64,000 nt of DNA from Symbiodinium kawagutii (lineage: Eukaryota; Sar; Dinophyceae; Suessiales; Symbiodiniaceae): NCBI GenBank assembly GCA_009767595.1, contig VSDK01012980.1, positions 62,001-126,000 on the forward strand, given 5' to 3'. This document shows, piece after piece, positions 12,187 through 25,280 of the stretch. Below the pieces are notes generated by a model. It made no database searches. It had not been told where the DNA came from and saw nothing but the letters and a program-made list of their open reading frames with translations. The number at the start of each line of letters is the position of its first letter. Positions within the stretch are counted from its first letter, which is position 1. The position numbers were made by a program, and so were the translations under genes.

Positions 12187-12533
12187 CCAACGATGACAAT
12201 GACGATGACGATGACGATGATGGCGATGACGATGATGACGATGACGATGATGACGATGACGATGATGACGATGACGATGATGACGATGACGATGATGACG
12301 ATGACGATGATGACGATGACGATGATGACGATGACGATGATGACGATGACGATGATGACGATGACGATGATGACGATGACGATGATGACGATGACGATGA
12401 TGACGATGACGATGATGACGATGACGATGATGACGATGACGATGATGACGATGACGATGATGACGATGACGATGATGACGATGACGATGATGACGATGAC
12501 GATGATGACGATGACGATGATGACGATGACGAT

Positions 12534-12594
<61 letters not shown>

Positions 12595-12683
12595 GTGATG
12601 GTGATGGTGATGGTGATGGTGATGTTGATGGTGATTATGATGACAATGATGATGATCATGACGATGACGATGATGATGATGAC

Positions 12684-12721
<38 letters not shown>

Positions 12722-12745
12722 CAACGATGACAATGACGATGACGA

Positions 12746-12787
<42 letters not shown>

Positions 12788-12828
12788 GTGATGGTGATGG
12801 TGATGGTGATGTTGATGGTGATTGTGAC

Positions 12829-12862
<34 letters not shown>

Positions 12863-12903
12863 GTGATGGTGATGGTGATGGTGATGTTGATGGTGATTGT
12901 GAC

Positions 12904-12952
<49 letters not shown>

Positions 12953-13130
12953 ATGATGATGATGATGATGGTGATGGTGATGGTGGTGGTGGTGGGGATG
13001 ATGATGATGATGATGATGTTGATGATGATGATGATGATGATGATGCTGATGCTGATGCTGGTGGTGGTGGTGGTGGTGATGATGATGATGATGGTGGTGG
13101 TGGAGATGATGATGATGATGATGATGATCT
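12020..13130. repeat. GAT/GAC microsatellite array of 1.1 kb
   Basis: Almost pure GAT, GAC and GGT triplets. Between about 12200 and 12550 it is a regular 15-bp higher-order unit (GATGACGATGACGAT). The flanks are plain (GAT)n and GGTGAT blocks, with two similar internal blocks around 12780-12830 and 12860-12905. It is open in several frames on both strands and would encode only poly-Asp, Met-Thr, His or Ile repeats, so it is not called as a gene. Confidence 0.95.
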
Positions 13131-13308
13131 TGCTATGTTCGTTGTGGAACCTCCAAAAGCTTCGCAACACCCCAGTTTTCGATGATTTGCTTTGCAAACG
13201 TGAGTTTCGCCACAGCGAGGTGTAGTTTTTGGTGATCCCCTTCCCAACGAGCAGAGTTTTTTAAAGAACTAATTAAGAATCATAAAGGACTCAATCTGGC
13301 GATGTGTT

Positions 13309-13580
13309 GCGTAGGCTTTTCTGTATGGGAGCGCAGGCTCGCGTAGGCATCTGTGAGCTGTGGATGTCGCGTAGGCAGTTGCGTAGGTGACCCATGGTGT
13401 CGAACTTTTTACTGATTGTTGGGTAGTTTGGCGGTTTTTCAATGGCGGCGTAGGCAAAAACAAACATGAAGTATAAAACCACCACGCGCGTAGGCCGCGC
13501 GTGGCAATTGTGATTCATGAGTCCTCGCTTAGGCCAGCATTGTGGTGGCGAAGCCAGGCGTAGGCTCCAGCATAGGCAGT
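13309..13580. repeat. Dispersed GCGTAGGC motif cluster
   Basis: GCGTAGGC or a one-base variant occurs about eight or nine times within 270 bp at irregular spacing (for example 13309, around 13339, 13367, 13448 and 13487), embedded in otherwise unique sequence. Confidence 0.7.
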
Positions 13581-14269
13581 TGAAGATTATAAGGACCCAA
13601 ACATTCAAACAAAACGTTGCTTGAACTTGCATCCGCCTGCTTGACGAGCCTACCCTTTAGAACATCCAGGAGCGGAATACAATATGAAAAACACGCGCGA
13701 ACAGACAGACACACACACACACATCTTTGATTTTCTCTCTGATCTGACAAACTTACTGCTTCAACTTTCCAAAAGTTGGACGTTTTACTTCCAAAGCTCC
13801 TTCCACTATGAATCGTCAATCTTTGAAATAATCTGTTGAAGTTTGTCAGCTTTGTACTATGTTTGTACATGTTTGTACGGTGATGTATGGGAGATGATGG
13901 AGGTGGTAGTCACGGTTTCCTCTTGAAGATTGGCTGCAGGTCTCCTGCTGTGAGCGACCGCGACCAGATACTTCGGACTAACCCATTGGCTGAGTCCAAG
14001 ATGCTGACCCAAACTCAAGCAGACTTGTCACAAGGCCTGGGGACCCAGTCTAAACGATGGAGAGAGAGAGAGAGAGAGAGGAGAACGAAACAGACAGACA
14101 GGCAAACAGGCAGACAGACGGACAAAGAGACAGAGAGGGCATGGGCAGCTCTTATTCATTGCTTTGCCTTATGTTTTGATATATGCGGAGTGTCGATTAG
14201 CGTGACACCCCCTGGGCAATCTTGGTTCCCTCTCCAACGTATGAGTTTTTGGGACCCAACATGTTTCCC

Positions 14270-14670
14270 CAACAGCACTCTGGTGCGATCCGGTGCAGCT
14301 TCAACACCAGGTTCCGGACAAGGTTCCAGAGGGTTCCGGTGCTGATACCTAGTCAGCCGGGGTTCCGGTGCAGATGCATACCTGCGGTTCCCGAGGGTCC
14401 CGGTGCAGATAGCCAATGAGGTTCCGGAGGGTTCCCATGCAGATGGGCAATGAAGTTCCAGAGGGTTCTGGTGCAGATGGCTGATGAAGTTCCGGAGGGT
14501 TCTGGTGTAAATACCTGGTGAGATTCCGGTGCAGATAGCCGATGAGGTTCCGCAGGGTTCCAGTGCAGAGACTCTGTGACTTTCAGAGGCATCTAGCGCA
14601 GATACCTGGTGAGGTTCGGAGGGTTCCGGCGCAGAGACTTTGTAACTTTCGGATTGTTCTAGTGCAGCGT
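14270..14670. repeat. Minisatellite built on GGTTCCGG..GTGCAGATA
   Basis: About ten imperfect units of roughly 34-45 bp, each with GTTCCGGAGGGTTC-like and GGTGCAGAT-like parts. Related fragments recur at about 14770-14870. Both strands stay open over the array by periodicity alone. Confidence 0.85.
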
Positions 14671-17286
14671 TTTGTGAAGTTCCTAAGGGTTGGGATTTTT
14701 CCCCGACCACAAATCATTGTTTGCCACTGTATGGGGCCTTCAGCCAGTGCACGCTCGTGTCACCTTCCAGAAGGTGCTGGCAGGTTCTGCTTCAGCGTTC
14801 ATGTTGGGTTCGGCCGGGTTTCAGTGCAGCATCCATGTCGGGTTCCGGAAGGTTCCGGTGCAGCATTTGGATTGGGCTCAATATGCTCAATGAAAGAGAT
14901 GTTTCAGTTTGGTGGGAATGACATGCGCAAAGTGCAAGAAGGGCCGCAGATGGTTCATGTGCAATGTTGTGATACGGGCAGTATGGAAGACAACTTTTCT
15001 TTTTCCACGGGACGGGCATCCTCAAGTGACCACAAAATACTGTATCATTTTGGCAGGTCAGGTCAAGCATCAATAAATCCGAAAGGAGGTACATGGGCCT
15101 CACACAGTCATATAAACTGTCATGCTGTTGGGAGAGCACTTGAGTTTCATCTATATGAGATTATATTTTACGTGAGCAGCACTGAATCGTAGCACTGAAT
15201 GCTGAGTTGAATTGAATTCACGTTGAACTGAATCAGATGTGGTTGTTTGTTGCTATTGCACGCTGCAGAGCCCAAAAAAAAAAAAAAAACTCCGTGTTTA
15301 GTCTCGCGGACCCCTTGCAGTGACCCGTTGGAGATGGAAACAGCGGGAATCATATTAGATTGGCGGTTGCTTCACGTTATATAGCACATTCTTGGCGTAT
15401 TGCGAAATACCACACACTGGGCTTATGTTGTGGGATATGTCCAAGCCTTAGACATGCATCACATGCTGGTTTCTTCCTGCGAATCATTTGCACATGACAA
15501 TGCCTCTATGCAAGCTTGACACGGGCTATATCAAATGTCACCCGATCTCAGACGTTTTTCAGGAGTCTCGAAGTATGAGAGACTCTTTCCAGCTTCCTTG
15601 GTCAGCTCAGTTCCATGGAGTTTCTTGGCCTTGCGAGGCCTTGATTTTGCCGCTTCTTGTTGTCTTTCATGAATTGCCACGGGCTTTTTGATAAGGTTGA
15701 ATGGGGTAACTGAAAAAATGCACAAGTGGAGAGAGCCATACTTTTGGCACTGGAGCGAAAAATGTTCGATATCTTGCGATATTGTTAATGAAACCCACTT
15801 CATGGATACTCGCTATAATGCATTTGGCACATTTTGGCACATTCCTTTTGAGCAACAGTGAACAGTGGAATGCACTGGACGGTCCTGCACAGTTTTTTGC
15901 AGCAACAGCCGCTCTTCTCAAATGCCGGGCACGCTTGTAAAGATACCATAAATGATCCAACCACATTCTAAATCAGGAACCATGCCATCACACGCTAGCA
16001 GAAACTCAATTTGTCCAGGTTTACGCAAAATATTTTCGCCTGTGTCATAGGTAGTCTTACTGACATATCATAATGACCATACCTGGGACAAAGGCATAAA
16101 GCGATCAAAACCTGATCAAAGAAAAGCCTCTAGATGCTCAAAAAGGCCGAACCTTCTCCGGCCATTGGCACATAGAGTAGGCAATCCAAGAGACAGAAGC
16201 AGTGAATGAAAACAGAGGCAGTTCATTGTGCTTGAGGCATGTTGTATGGTTAACTGAATGGAGGCGACCAACAGGAGAGGTTGACTGCCTTCACTGAGGT
16301 TACAAGCGCAGTTCCTTGGCTGAAAGTTTGTGCTCCCAAGCTTGCAGGTGGTCACTGCTTATGTTGGCAAAATGAGGTGCTTCACCCACTTTGCACCGCA
16401 GGGAAGGTGGTTAAGCATACTTAAACATACTTAAACAATGGCTACACCATCGCAACAAATTCCATCGCCAAGATCCCTAGGCAACTGCAATTCTGGCAAT
16501 TACCGGCTTGAAGAAGCTGAGCTGAAGGACCCGGCAGCTGAGTTGATGTCACTGCAGGCACATGCCACGTTACTGTGAGGAGTACTGCCGAAATGCAAAG
16601 CACCCTGAAGCGAAGTCACCAGGCAGGGCAAAGCGCACGTTCGCCAGAGGCGTTGGCAGGTGACAAATTTAATGAGATTTTATGAAAAGGACTGGTCAGT
16701 TTAAGTTCCTGCATAGGGACTGACTGTAGAATGCTTAGCCAGAGCAAAACCATGCAAGACCATGACAGCTTGACGTTAGATCGATTTGGATTGCTTGCTG
16801 GCTTCCAGGTGAAATGGCCGGGTTTTTGAGTTTCTGTGTGGGAAAGTGTGACAAGATAGAGCTTTGTCCAAAGATAGGGCGCAAGCGAAAAAAAATAAGG
16901 CGGGTCAGTTTCCCTAGCAGTGGTGCTTCCGAAAAGTTATGAACTTGGATCGTGATTGCAGGTACCACCATTGCTGCAAACACATAGAAATCATAGAAAT
17001 TCATCACCTGTAGGCATGAAATTGCTCCTGGACTTTGCCTATCGAGACCGGAACAAGGGCGGAAATACTCAGGCGCCTGTCCCGTGATGCAACATGTTCT
17101 AAGCCCTGAGACCGACCTCAGTTTGCAGGAATTTCTCCCGTCGGAGCTTCTGAAATATATATAAATAGATCATATAATTTAGATTTAGATAGCACCAGGA
17201 TGTACGAGGTCGGTACCTTAAGACGTACCAGGCCCTTTGGTGATAAGAAGATAGATTTCAGATAGATGAGATGTCGAAAATCAAAG

Positions 17287-17409
17287 GCGGTGTTTGCAAG
17301 TTCCTGCCTCTCACAGAGCCCGTTGTTTGCTACATTGTCATGGTGGACGACCCTGTTGGAAGCATTTGGGCATCTATAGGCCACAGATTGAGATCGCATG
17401 AAGCATCAG
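17287..17409 (+). CDS. Candidate exon, function not recognised
   Basis: Bounded by AG|G and a strong GT donor (CATCAG|gtacat), 123 nt, open throughout. Reads GVCKFLPLTEPVVCYIVMVD then DPVGSIWASIGHRLRSHEAS. Its position suggests the linker between ATPase and cyclase, but there is no family match to prove it. Confidence 0.35.
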
Positions 17410-20400
17410 GTACATGCAGCACACATGCATGTTTCAAGCGTGTCACATGGTATGGTGCTTTGCTACTTTGGTGGGGGAATGTCAGGGGAAGATTTTGTTG
17501 GATGCACTTTGCCTGTTCGGAGGGGCCTGATGGATGGGGGCGAAAGCTTGGAGTTGGCAGATTCATGGTTTCTTGTTCGCAGCTGCGTGAAGAACGTTTT
17601 CTCGTGGGGAAAAAGTTTTGCTCCCTAAGCATCTCATGTTCGGATCCTTAGTCTTCAGCGGAAGTTGTGTGACCAATTCAAAGCATGGTTCATTTGGGAT
17701 GATCAGGGTTCACTTCTCTTGTGTAGAGCAGGTAGGCAGTGAGTATGAGCGAGTAACAAGTAGGACGTACAGATGGAAGTAGGAAGTGAAAAGCAGGAAG
17801 CAGCAAATAGGATATAAGAATTAGGACAGGAAGCAGTAAGTGGTATAAAATCAGTAGAAAGCACGTGCATAGAACCTGGAAAGTACAGAGTCGGGAGGAA
17901 AAGGCATGCTGCTAGAAACAAGATTGGTACTAGTATTAGGGACTGATAGGCATGCAGTTGAAAGTTGTGAAGTGCATGCAAGCGTACACATGTTTCAAGG
18001 TCTAGCTAGCACCTTTATTGTTGGGTAGCCTGAGGATCCCGGATCTCGATCACCATGAAAATCGGCTGGTTTTGCTCGTGAATAAAAGGCTTTTGTGTGC
18101 GTAAGTTGGTCCCTTTGTAAGCTGAGTCTTTTTTCCAAAGCCGTCAAAAGCTGCACATGGCAAGGAAACAATAGAAAGGGTCTCCTTTGTTCTGGGGTAT
18201 GGCCAAGTATGGTTGCCATTCATCGGGTGTTTGAAGTATAGGGAAGTGTTTGCAGCTATCGAGGGGCATCCAACCAGAGGGGTTGAACATTGAGCATCAG
18301 TTATCGATGATGGCCCTGCCGAGCAGCCGAACAAGACTGGTCGGAATCATGCTGGATGGCTGAGGAGTGGCGGGCACGCCTCAATCACTTGCAATGGTGC
18401 CAGATCAGCTTGCTATTTGGTTTGCAGAGAGTAGGGGATTCGGATTCTTCCTCTGCCACCGGCCTCGATGGCCTGGGTTGCTAACGCCAACTGAGTTGAC
18501 TTCATCGTTCTCGTTTGGGGCCCATGGTGACTTGAGAAGACCTGACTTGACTTTAATTGATCGTTTTTTCAATGACTTGACAAAAGCACTGACTTCAGAT
18601 ACACTTTCTCCACAATCAGCTTGGTCCAAGGATGACAGAGGTTCTTGGTAGAGGAGGGCACGAGGAGGACATCAACTATGTGGGAGTTGCGGATCGTCTC
18701 TCCAAGAGCGCAGGCTGTGGTCCCATTGGCATCCACTGTCCTGTCACGACTGAGCCATATGAGCCCACTGCCACAAGATGATGCTTCATGGAAATGTAAA
18801 TTGATGTGAGCGAAATGTAATTATAGATGTCAACATATAATAGGCAGCTGTTGACAGCACATGCGAGAAAAGTCGATGAGGTTAGCATCCCCTCCTCCAG
18901 CCCTTTTCCCTTGCGAATGTGTGGGGATGAGTGGCACACATGCGCAATGTCTCAGGGATGCAACGGGAGCTGCTTCATTTGGACGCATTGGAATCGCGGT
19001 CAGCGGCTTTTATAGAGAACAATGCTGCTGCCGCCTTGCCTGTGGAGTACAGGCCATGGGGTGCCATGGGATGCCATGGGTATGTTTAATGCGGATGATT
19101 GCTGAAATGCATGGCTGGATCGCTTGGGGGCTGCTGGATTGGTTTGTTTGTAGAGCAGGACCGGTGGCATGATCGAAAACATGCTATAAAAATGCAATAG
19201 AGCGACCATTGAACAAGATTGAAAAAGCATTAACTAACAATCTATCAAGGGCTGACTGACCATTAACCATCATTAACCATTACCGTGCTCAACTAACCAT
19301 TAATCGTAACGAGAGAGAAGAGAGTGGATGGCTCTTCGCCAGCACTGCAAGGCAGTCTCGATTCAACAACAAGAGCTACACCACGGAGTAGCTTTGCTGG
19401 TGCAGGGCATGGGCTCGGGATTCACTGGACAAGATCAGGTCTTTTCTAACTCCTACGTAAGCACTCCGAAGCTTTTCTCCAAGCGCCGGGTATCAAAACG
19501 TGAATGCTGCTCCTTCAGAATGACCCAGGTTTGTCTACAACATCTTCACCTTGCAATTCCGTTCCAAATTCCACGAAGAGGCTCGGAGACATCAATCCTT
19601 TGACAAACAGGGGGCATCATACAGGGCAAACATCGCCATGTCTCACACGTGTCCCCAAACAGCTTGGTATTTGCTGGGGCCAGCTCCATCACGCCTGTGA
19701 AACCGTCGACGCCTGTTTTATAATTTTTATATATGGCTCATTGAGCAATCTGCAAAGTGTTGCACTGGCCAGCCGTTCGTCATCCCTGATTTTCGATTTT
19801 CTGTCACCTTGTGTTGTTTTTGTCCGTCTTCGTTCCGACAAAGGGATACAAACGGCCTATCATCGTTGGAGAAGTTTGACTTGCTGGTTTCACGGAGGTT
19901 CTGATGACGAATTCCTGCAATGAAACCCATCTTAAGATTCTTAAGCATGGGAGATCCACAGAAATGGGGGCACCTGAGAACTGCTTGGTTCGATATCAGG
20001 CCTTTTGCCAGACATTCGACGAAACCAGCGGCAACCAGTTCTTCGTGTCAGTCACTGGGCGGATTGGATGTAGATGACGTAGTGAGATCTGAAAAGCTAT
20101 GAGGTCTCACCAGTCTTACAATAACTAGCCACCTCCATGCGAACCATTCAGCTTGATTGATGATTGTCAATAATGGCAATTAGCGCATGACCGTAACTGC
20201 TAACCACCATGCATTCACCATAGCGTGTTTCCCAGTGTTTCATGTGGACATTGCCCAGTGTTGTGACTTTGTTGATTTTTCGGGTGGCTTCTATTCTAAT
20301 GCTTATAACTACCAACTAGTATACAATTTCTATCAATTTCTCCTTGATGCACCATATACGATCTAACCATCCATTAGATCACCCTTCAAAGCGATGATAA

Positions 20401-20617
20401 GCCATGAATTTTTAGCGAACTGTTGGTAGCTGGTTGGCATTGGTTGGCCTAATGAGTTTTATACCTTTTGTGACCTTCAAAAAGTCCATTTAGGTAGTTT
20501 CTTGAACTAGGGGCACCCCTAAATCATCCAATAAAGACCATTCATAGTAATTAAATGCAATAAACCATTTTTTGTAGCATTTTTGGGTCCCTATTTTGAG
20601 AAAGCAGCATTTTGTAG
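17410..20617. other. Mostly intron; one weak exon candidate
   Basis: Apart from the segment at 19352-19438, nothing with both splice signals and family resemblance was found. The stretch at 18367-18651 is open on both strands and ambiguous. ACCATT-rich degenerate sequence occurs at 19255-19300. Confidence 0.4.
19352..19438 (+). CDS. Candidate exon, function not recognised
   Basis: AG|G acceptor and CAG|gtcttt donor enclose 87 nt in phase 0, reading AVSIQQQELHHGVALLVQGM then GSGFTGQDQ. Not assigned to a domain. Confidence 0.35.
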
Positions 20618-20762
20618 GTACCTCCTTGTGACATCTTGTGCCTCCGAGATCCGTGTGGTGACGTGGGTCATCATGGTGGGCTTTCAGCTGATGAAGCTGA
20701 TCGCAATGCTGGTGGCACCGCCGAAGGCACGGTGCTGGAGAATGCCACTGATCTTTGTACAA
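20618..20762 (+). CDS. Cyclase membrane block 1 exon (two hydrophobic helices)
   Basis: AG|G acceptor, 145 nt, GT donor (CAA|gtgaca), phase 0 end. Reads YLLVTSCASEIRVVTWVIMV then GFQLMKLIAMLVAPPKARCW, strongly hydrophobic. The phase-0 join to the 22955 exon keeps the frame, and both precede the C1 domain as the family topology requires. Assignment rests on position and hydrophobicity, not a sequence motif. Confidence 0.62.
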
Positions 20763-22954
20763 GTGACAAATGCAACGTTGCATGGTTTTAATTTTCATGG
20801 GCGTTTCTCAATGTAGGGAACCCATGGGAACCCCCAAAAATGAGTGGTTTTTTACGAAGGTCAAAGAAGCATGCTTTGGGGGTTACCCCTATGGCTTGAG
20901 ACACCGCCCAATCACTCAATAGGTGATCAAAAGGGTCTGAAAAGTGATAGCTACTTGTATGAACGGCTCAATTTGGCTGGTACTATTTGGCACTTGTGCG
21001 GCGGGAATATTTGGCACCAGTGACATGGTGACAGTGACTGCTTTCCTAAAGCGTCGTTGGACTTGAGGGAGCTGTGGTAATGTTCAAGGCTTCGTTCCTT
21101 GACTCTGCCACAATGCACAGGCTACCAGCAATGCACATCCTCTAAGTGTAACACATTTGTTTGGCTCTTGGCATATCTTGGCATAGGGCATACCCATCCT
21201 GCGACGCGCGGCTGTCAGGGTGACAATTCCGGGGAGGTTCGGAACTCTCTTTTCGTCATCATGGGCTCCATAGCAGTTTGTGTGCCTCGACGGGAGTGAC
21301 AGCACCTCCGAGCCATTTTCAACACTGTCGTTAGGCAGATTTAGACAGGTGATAAGCCCGTGCTGTCGCACCATGTGGCAGGAGGCCACGCAAAAAGTGG
21401 TCTACCGGTGATTTTTCTTTTGCTACTATTTTGACCAGCATGAGTTATCAGCTGCTACTATTTTTTTGATTACTCCTCCGACCGAGTCATGGAAAAAATC
21501 AACTACTCTACATCTTTGCAGATGGCGATGGAGAGAGAGAGAGAGGGAGATTAATGTTTGGTCAAGCATTATTATATATGTTGTAATGATTGACCATTTA
21601 TTTACACTCATTAATCATTGATGTTCAATGATTTTTATTTGCTCAGCATTTCTATGACATGCTAAGCTCACGGCCTCAGGAAGTGTTGCTTTCCCCGTTG
21701 CGCTTCAAAGGCTTCAGGGTGTGGCAAGCCAGTCTCTTGGAAGAAAGGTTGGGCCGAGGTTCCTTGAAAGGTTGTGGTGAATAGTGGTTACGATGGCTAA
21801 TTATGGGCAAACAAATGGCTTATTCATGCTTATTCTGAATCGTTCATGGTAGTCAAGAATGGTTCAGAATATATAGCGAAGAAATTGGTCTTACAGGGTT
21901 TGGGTTTGTGAGTCTTACCTTACTGTTGTTTGTTTCATGGCGTTGTGCCATTTGATTCAGACTCCGGGAGCAACATTGATAGTAAGCAAGGCGATGAGTA
22001 CAATCTTCCCCGAAATTAAGGTCGCAAGATAGGTGGCAATCATCATCAATAATCTTCATTATGATAACGGCTGCTAATCTTTAATGATAGATCTTGGATC
22101 ATTATACTACATCCTGGCAGGAGCTCACCTTGGCTGAGGCTATGTCGCGAGTGCATGCTGTATGCTCACCATTTCCAAGCGTGTCTATGAGGACGGAGCG
22201 GCTTTTGTGGGGTACCCATAACAATGGCGAGCCTCGAGGCCAATGATTCCCAGCCACAACCCATGGCAACATCATGCAAGAGCCCGTGCAGTGACTGCAA
22301 TTCTTATCACTTCTCATGCGCAGTCGCGAATCCAGATTCTTCAAACACACTGACACCAACAGACTGCAAGCTGTTGCTTTTATTCGATATGGAGCTTAAG
22401 GGCTCCCTTGAAGAGAGATTGAATGCCAGTTTGCAATCCAAGTTGCAAACGATCCAAGCCTCAAATTAGTTGTGCCTTGCGTTTGGTTGAGGCATAGTCA
22501 TTTGCACAGCCATGTCATGCCATTTGCTTAGCATATCTTAGCATGGTATTTGTGTCTCCCAATGGTTCTGTGCCCTCGCCAGATCATTGCAGAAGAGCCC
22601 GGCTACGTCACCGCGACTGAGTTGAAAGAGGGGGGTTGGATCAATCCTTGAAGCATCGGTGACCATCGCCCAGCACCAGCGGCTGGCACTCACAGCATGG
22701 GACAGCAGTTGGCCCCTCTTGGGCGAGATTTAGGCACTGCAAAGCGAGGTCATGTGGAAATTTTGGGGAAAAAACAGCTCACCCAGATTTACTCTCCGAC
22801 TATCTCCGACTTTATTTGTCTCAATGAATTCTCGAGTTGGAACATGTAAGAAAGAAAGAAAATCATGCAAATAAGAATAGATAAGATATCAATGATGTAC
22901 ACATGGCACACCCAAGTGACACTCCCAAGTGGCGTGATCCGGATTGGTCTCAAG

Positions 22955-23047
22955 GACGCGATCATGCCACTCTTCTTTTCTGCTGGTGTCAAGATGCGAT
23001 TTCCGGTGTCTTGCTTCGTCCTCTTCGTTCACCTGGTTGCTTGGCGC
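22955..23047 (+). CDS. Cyclase membrane block 1 exon
   Basis: AG|G acceptor, phase 0. Reads DAIMPLFFSAGVKMRFPVSC then FVLFVHLVAWR. A GC donor (TGGCGC|gcaaag) leaves phase 0 and joins to GEYMVVQFG in the next exon. This short loop between helices is common in membrane cyclases. Confidence 0.58.
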
Positions 23048-24666
23048 GCAAAGATGACGATTTGTAGAGTCAGATGAGTTAGCGTTTCTGGCAGCACAGG
23101 GTAGGGATTGAGCTTGCACGCATCAGATGCAAAACGTCTCAATGCTTTGTCTATTTTGAAGTGTCATGTTATTTATGAAGGATTTGCATGTTTTGGGTGC
23201 AACCCTCAGCAGTCCCCTCTCCTTTGGTGCAATGTTTTTTTCCATCCATTCTTTGAAGTGCTCGAAAGGTGTAAAAGAAGACGTTAGAGTCATGCCCGGA
23301 CATAGTGAGAAGGCTTAAAGAAAAACATCAGAAGCTTGCGTTCTGAATGTGTGTGTGTGTGTGTCGCTTTTGGCGCAACTGGTTGCTGTAAACAGATCAT
23401 CGAAATACATGCATGTGCTGCTGGCAATCAGGGTGGAATTGGCTGATGCTGGGATAATCTGGGATGTATAATCATTTGAAGTCAAGATTCCCATAGATTC
23501 CCTTCTAATGAGAGCAAGCAGTTCTCGTCCAGAGTGTGTTTATCTCACCGTCGCGTATCGTCGGCATTCCCAGAACATACCCGCATATGCTGCACATCGT
23601 TTGGTTGATTTATTTATTTTGCTTTTCCTTGCTGTTTCTTTCGCAAACAATAAGCAGTCCCCAGCATGATTATTTTCATGATCTTATCCTGTTGCTGTAT
23701 GCTTACCCTCATCGTAGTACTTCGTAGCCGTAGTCGTTATAATCATTGTTGCTCGCTGCCTGCTTCCATCGATCTTTTCTAGAGCCCAGCTGACTACCGC
23801 TTGCCGGTGGCTCCAGCTTCAGACATTTTCACATCATCCCACCACCAAGTCGCCAAAGTCCCTGAGGTTTGCTTGTTTGTGCACCATACGTACTTGCTGA
23901 CTGAGACGACTTGTGCCATGGCCTTCAAATGATTTTAAATGAGACATCAGCCTCGGTGGCTTGGTGCTGGTTCCAATTTCCATGACGCGTCCCACCTCCG
24001 CATATGTGTGTGTGTGTGTGTCAGGTTGCTTTTCAGCATGATTGTACTCTGGAAATGCTGATGAAAGAACTGCTGGATGAGCCGTGTGTTTTCTTCATTA
24101 CCCTAAAGCGTTTTCTGCTTCAGGCAAGGTAGGCAGCGGCAACACGCAAGTCTTTGTTTGCGACGATCACTTCATTCTTCGCGCAGCTCGATTGCAGTTG
24201 CTCATGGTGTAAACGATTAACAGTTAACAGTTTGGGTTGGCGGTTGAGATGCCGCCGGGGCAAAACTGTAATTCCAAAGGAATCAATTGTCACATGGTCA
24301 CCTTTAAACAAGTGTGGCAGAACAGTGCAACAAATATGGCAAACATGCCACGCAAAAGCCCGATATGAATGTAAAAGATCCTAAATGTAGCGTGTTAATG
24401 TGAAGCAGAATTCACATTTTTCGGCCCCCCATGGAAGGATATGGTGCCTTGGATACTTTCTTAGGATCTTCTGCCGCTTTACTATCACAGTTGCTTTTCC
24501 CCGATAGAATCATTGCTAGGATTTGCTGGTTTTCTTATGTTTTCTTGCATCAGTTTGCAGCAAGGGGCTTGCTGCTATCAGTGTTTTGGCGGTGATTTTG
24601 TTTTCCTGTCGCTTTGTATGACACATGTGCAGCAATCCTTCATGATCTTCATGCTTGGCGCGCCAG

Positions 24667-24833
24667 GGGGAATACATGGTGGTACAATTTGGTTTGGTGC
24701 TGCTTGTGGGTGCATACGTCTATGTCTCAGAGCGCTTCGCCCGTCACGACTTTGCTTGGGACGATCGTATTCGCTCGGCCCGTGGGGCAGATCGAGACAT
24801 TCTGAAAGGGAGCCTTGGTTGCGCATGGATTTC
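24667..24833 (+). CDS. Cyclase membrane block 1, last helix and stalk
   Basis: AG|G acceptor. Reads GEYMVVQFGLVLLVGAYVYV then SERFARHDFAWDDRIRSARG, a membrane helix followed by the polar 'Y..E...R..F' stalk typical of the segment between the last helix and the catalytic domain. A GC donor at 24834 has the phase required by the next exon; the 3' boundary is tentative. Confidence 0.62.
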
Positions 24834-25280
24834 GCAAGTTTGCACAGAGCATTTGCAGCTACATGCAGCTACATAGTCAGAGAAAATTGAAGTCAATTGA
24901 AGTCACTTTGGACAGAAGCAGTTTCGTTTGTGTCCGTTCTAGTCTTTCTACGAGGTGAGAATGTACTCTGTGCGTGTGTGTCATATGCCGCATCCCCTGG
25001 AACAGTAGGCAAGTCTTCGTGTTCACCACCCCTCATGTTTTCAACTAGGGCAGAGCCCTGCTTGCCCGCGCATGCGGCTAGGAGGAGAATGACATGGGGT
25101 GGTGACTCGGGGTTTACTTTTGGTGATAGAGAGATCCATATCCCCATATCAAAAAACAACTCTATTTGAAAAGAAGAAGCAAGGAGATTGGGCAGGTTTG
25201 TGGTATGTCCATTTATTTCTATGGGGGTTGCATGGGGGCTCCATGGGGGTTCCATGGGGGTTCCATGGGCGCTTGCTAAG

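Larger units (their letters stand above)
9111..17286. other. Long linker/intron interval with repeats
   Basis: No conserved coding block recognised over about 8 kb. It contains CAG runs (about 9989-10070), a T/G-rich tract (11750-11935), the GAT/GAC array (12020-13130), dispersed GCGTAGGC motifs (13309-13580) and a minisatellite (14270-14670). A hydrophobic open stretch at 9381-9477 (reading LIVSCLVRLLLLAVFLWVVE) could be a membrane exon, but it has no AG|G acceptor. Confidence 0.5.

Noticed and set aside
12020..13130. CRISPR-like regular repeat
   Set aside because: No unique spacers; it is a eukaryotic microsatellite.
11979..13197. Long open frames on both strands over the GAT/GAC array
   Set aside because: They consist only of Asp, Met/Thr, His/Arg or Ile/Val runs created by triplet periodicity; no start context or unique flanking domain.
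18367..18651. Possible gene open on both strands
   Set aside because: Both strands give plausible-looking but unmatched proteins; no AG|G-bounded segment fits, so direction and coding status cannot be decided.
22224..22469. 81-codon frame with Cys pairs (MASLEANDSQPQ...)
   Set aside because: Looks protein-like, but it lies in the intron joining 20762 to 22955 in matching phase and has no recognised domain; kept only as a note.
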